Assembly (NCBI RefSeq): GCF_020667845.1
Contig: NZ_JAFMPQ010000042.1
Span: 1 to 37,169 of the forward strand
Origin: Cognatishimia sp. F0-27
GTDB lineage: Bacteria; Pseudomonadota; Alphaproteobacteria; Rhodobacterales; Rhodobacteraceae
Reading direction: 5' to 3'
Length of the DNA: 37,169 bases
The translations under genes were made by a program, and so were the position numbers. The notes under the pieces are model-generated. The model saw nothing but the letters and a program-made list of their open reading frames with translations. It had not been told where the DNA came from and made no database searches. Position 1 is the first letter of the stretch. Every line of letters begins with the position of its first letter. Positions 34,762-37,169 of the stretch are shown here, piece by piece.

Positions 34762-35152
34762 GAAATCAATCCCTTCCTGATATTCTCAGTTCCGGCACAA
34801 ATGGAAAAAGACGACGCCGTTCAACTGTCAGGTGAATGTTAACCAAGATTTTCAAATTTTAATAGTGCCAAATCAAAATCTTGATACCGAAGGGAAACCG
34901 AAAACAGGATATACGGTCACCCATGTGCCAAGGCGCAATGCGCACGCCACCGGACAACAGAGCGCCCCGATGTCTTGGCTTGATCCGCCGCGCTTTTTTG
35001 ACAGGCGCGTGGCCTGTCAAACGCACCGCGCGGCAGCGTTCTGGCGGTGGTATCGGCACCGTTTGGCGCGTTGCCGCTTCAACCGACCGGCTTTGCGCCG
35101 TGCTGCCTGCGCCCGCACGATGACTTGAGCCGTTGCCTTCTTTCCAAAACGA
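34762..35152. other. Spacer between CAP/RTX gene and 1680-residue protein gene, with a 10-bp inverted repeat
   Basis: A 391-base gap between two leftward genes. A perfect 10-bp inverted repeat, TTTGACAGGC (34997-35006) with GCCTGTCAAA (35012-35021), has a 5-base loop. T residues lie before it on the plus strand, so on the minus strand the stem is followed by A residues; it is not a normal terminator. The AT-rich stretch at 34840-34890 probably carries the promoter of the downstream giant gene, but I could not fix its boxes. Confidence 0.5.
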
Positions 35153-36631
35153 TCAGACGAGGACGATATCCGCGCGGAGCGTATCCCACCCGACATCGGT
35201 CTCGATGATCAACCGGTCCGCGCCAAAGACCAGAGCCAAGGCACCGTCCCCCCCGGGGGCCAGGGCCGCATCGAGGGTTGCCGCTGTGAGCGGTGTTGCG
35301 CCACCAAGGTCCGCGTCAATCTGAAGAATGTCCCAGCCGCCCTCAAAATCGGTGATCCGGTCCACGCCGGACCCCGGCCCAAAGACAAAGATATCGCGCC
35401 CCAGACCGCCAGTCAGAATATCGTCGTCCGCGCCGCCCTGAAGCAGGTCCACACCGGCGTTGCCGGTCAGCACGTCCGCTCCCGGCCCACCGAGCAATGT
35501 GTCCGCGCCATTGCCAGCCAGCACGGTGTCATTGCCAGCGCCCGCCACCAGCAGGTCATAGCCGAAGCCGCCGATCAACAGGTCGTCGCCGGCATTCCCG
35601 TAAAGGCTGTCATTGGCGGCATTGCCCGCCAGCGTATCGTTTCCGTCGCCGCCTTCGAGCGTATCGAACCCGCCGAATCCTTGCAGGCTGTCGTCATCGC
35701 TTTGTCCAATGATCGAGTCCGATCCAATCCCGCCGGACACGGTATCCGCGCCGGTGCCACCGATGATCGTATCGTTGCCGTTGCCCCCGAAGACAAGATC
35801 ATCGCCACCACCGGCAAGGATGCTGTCAAACCCGTCGAGCCCGTAAGTGGTATCGTTGCCCGGCCCTGCAATCACCGTGTCGAACCCCACGCCCCCGACA
35901 AGGGAGTCGTCGCCGAACTGGCTGTTGATGAAGTCCGATCCAAGCCCGCCATTGATCACATCCGCGCCACTGCCGGTCACGAGGGTGTCGTTGCCCGGTC
36001 TGCCTTCGATCGTGTCAGACGGCCCGCCATTGCCAAAGATGCGGTCCGCAAAGACCGTTCCGCGGATATCCTCGGACCCTGTGCTGCCGTCGACGGTGGG
36101 CGGCCCCGCCTGGTCAAAAGCGCGCCCAAACCAGACATGGTAGACATTGCTCTGAAACGTCGCGCCCATCTCCTGATTGATTTCAACGCCGATCCCGATG
36201 GCATTCCACGTGTCATCGGCCCATATGCCGCTGTTTTCGATCAGGGCGAGATGCGGTGGCGACCCGATCCAGCCCTGCATGGCCGCGTCGATGGTCGCGT
36301 AACCTGCGCCGGTGATCTCGAAGGCGTTGTCGGTGTATCCGGTGCCGAGCCGCTGCGGCGCCTCCCACATGACCGTTGGGTCGCGGTGGTCGCTGAAATA
36401 CGGAGCGTCCGACCAGCTGTGCAGATTGGCCCCTTCCGGCTGCACCAGATTTGCACGCCAGATATTGTCGATCGTGTCGACAACGTGGCGACCTGCGGTG
36501 AGGGTCAGGGACGCGGACAGCGGAATCGGGGGCAGGCCTGCCTCCGCGCGGTATTCCATCATGATGTGATACAGCGCCAGTTCTTCGAGGCTCAACCCGT
36601 CCTGCCGGGTTGGCGCGTAGATGTCCGTCAT
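35153..36631 (-). CDS. CAP (SCP/PR-1-like) domain protein with RTX repeats
   Basis: A 492-residue protein with a GAGGACA site before the ATG. Residues ~15-170 form a CAP-superfamily domain: LALYHIMMEYRAEAGLPPIPLSASLTLTAGRHVVD, then GYATIDAAMQGWIGSPPHLALIEN and NVYHVWFGRAF. The His of GSPPH and of AGRHVVD are at the places of the CAP cavity residues. Residues ~180-440 are RTX nonapeptides (GGxGxDxxx). The C-terminal 70 residues (DIFVFGPGSGVDRITDF, ILQIDAD, and the end RADIVLV) resemble the end of the CHRD/RTX protein and fit type I secretion. No signal peptide. Role: extracellular calcium-dependent protein; CAP domains have diverse functions (lipid binding, proteolysis, adhesion), so the activity is unknown. 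Confidence 0.9.
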   Translation of the reverse strand: MTDIYAPTRQDGLSLEELALYHIMMEYRAEAGLPPIPLSASLTLTAGRHVVDTIDNIWRANLVQPEGANLHSWSDAPYFSDHRDPTVMWEAPQRLGTGYTDNAFEITGAGYATIDAAMQGWIGSPPHLALIENSGIWADDTWNAIGIGVEINQEMGATFQSNVYHVWFGRAFDQAGPPTVDGSTGSEDIRGTVFADRIFGNGGPSDTIEGRPGNDTLVTGSGADVINGGLGSDFINSQFGDDSLVGGVGFDTVIAGPGNDTTYGLDGFDSILAGGGDDLVFGGNGNDTIIGGTGADTVSGGIGSDSIIGQSDDDSLQGFGGFDTLEGGDGNDTLAGNAANDSLYGNAGDDLLIGGFGYDLLVAGAGNDTVLAGNGADTLLGGPGADVLTGNAGVDLLQGGADDDILTGGLGRDIFVFGPGSGVDRITDFEGGWDILQIDADLGGATPLTAATLDAALAPGGDGALALVFGADRLIIETDVGWDTLRADIVLV

Positions 36632-37169
36632 TGCCTGTCCTCACGTGCTCCGTGACTGCTCTTTTCATGGCGCGGGATTGGTCCGCGCGACCACGCTATT
36701 CGTGCCCTGCTCGCAGCGTGCTTATCTGCACGTCACAAACCACACGGCAGGCATTTAGCGTTCTCCATCCCGGTGATCGAGACCCCGCGACAAAACTGCA
36801 CCCCGAATATGCGCATTTCAGCCGGTCAGGGTCAGAACCCATTGATTGACAATATGCAGCCAGGGAAAATGCGTGGCCTCCGCCGGTTGGATTTCGCAGG
36901 CAATGCTGGATGCCTTGACCGGCAAACCACGCGGCCGCGCATCTCTGTTTATATATTTGGGTTCGCGGGATTCCGCCGTGTTCGGTTTTTTAGACCGCTG
37001 ATAGGGGTCGCCTTTCCTGCGGGCCTATGCCGTGTTTGATAAAAACCGGCAAAATGGCGCCGGTCGCCAATAGCTCCTGACCCTTCTATATCTCTGATCT
37101 GTTATTGATACCCCATCACCGGGCTTGGCGAAGATCGGTGATGGGGTGGTGTTTGGCGTCTGACCCTTG
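36632..37169. other. Gene-free right-hand end, with upstream region of the CAP/RTX gene
   Basis: Nothing that resembles a gene is seen in these 538 bases. An inverted repeat, GCGCGG (36670-36675) with CCGCGC (36683-36688), lies about 40-57 bases before the CAP/RTX start and could be a regulatory site. A strong hairpin lies at 37110-37147. The rest shows no recognisable signal. Confidence 0.45.
37110..37147. terminator. 12-bp perfect hairpin near the right edge
   Basis: ACCCCATCACCG (37110-37121) pairs perfectly with CGGTGATGGGGT (37136-37147) around a 14-base loop. The T tract on either side is weak (plus strand: GGTGTTTGG). It probably terminates a gene that lies beyond the window, reading leftward, but could be another RNA structure. 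Confidence 0.5.

Noticed and set aside
36773-37039. An 88-codon plus-strand frame at the right end
   Set aside because: It has no ribosome-binding site or family features, and its composition is typical of noncoding frames.

Overview
The window looks like a chromosomal segment of a marine alphaproteobacterium, most likely of the Roseobacter group (Rhodobacteraceae). It is GC-rich, and its families are typical of that group: a TRAP transporter with an IclR regulator, a GMC oxidoreductase, a NitT/TauT-type ABC importer, RTX proteins carrying CHRD, CAP and FG-GAP domains, a TIGR03032 protein and a Tll0287-like cyclase. The taxonomic call is an inference from gene content. There are no rRNA, tRNA, CRISPR, phage or IS genes that I can support.

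Layout. 1-2322 (-): the 5' part of a secreted FG-GAP/RTX calcium-binding protein that runs off the left edge. 2503-4790 (+): a TIGR03032-family protein and a sulfotransferase-like protein. 5053-9286 (-): a catabolic uptake operon, dctP - (internal terminator) - dctQ - dctM - iclR, with a divergent GMC dehydrogenase at 9406-11001 (+). 11019-11303: a perfectly phased 15-bp tandem array of 19 units between two convergent genes. 11362-12909 (-): a membrane adenylate/guanylate cyclase with a periplasmic CxxCH haem-binding domain, divergent from a Crp-family regulator at 13053-13733 (+). 14075-19327 (-): a 1750-residue CHRD/RTX protein. 20192-21964 (-): a hybrid histidine kinase. 22474-25094 (+): a complete ABC importer (binding protein, ATPase, permease). 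25249-29601 (+): a one-module NRPS (C-A-T-TE) with a helical-repeat tail. 29719-34761 (-): a 1680-residue repetitive secreted protein. 35153-36631 (-): a CAP/RTX protein.

How the parts may work together. All four large secreted proteins lie on the minus strand. The three with visible C-termini end in an Asp followed by hydrophobic residues, as in type I secretion substrates, but no ABC/MFP/TolC-type exporter is present, so export must depend on genes elsewhere. The TRAP/IclR/GMC block reads as a self-contained regulon for uptake and oxidation of an unidentified organic acid or alcohol. The cyclase and Crp-type regulator form a plausible local signal circuit: a haem-linked periplasmic input, a cyclic nucleotide, then a transcription factor. 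The NRPS has no visible MbtH, PPTase or export partner, and its product cannot be told from here.

The items most worth a second look are the 15-bp array (which reads as degenerate pentapeptide repeats in one minus-strand frame), the haem-cyclase/Crp pair, the unassigned ~190-residue domain inside the CHRD/RTX protein, the threefold C-terminal repeat of the 1680-residue protein, and the stand-alone NRPS with its tail.
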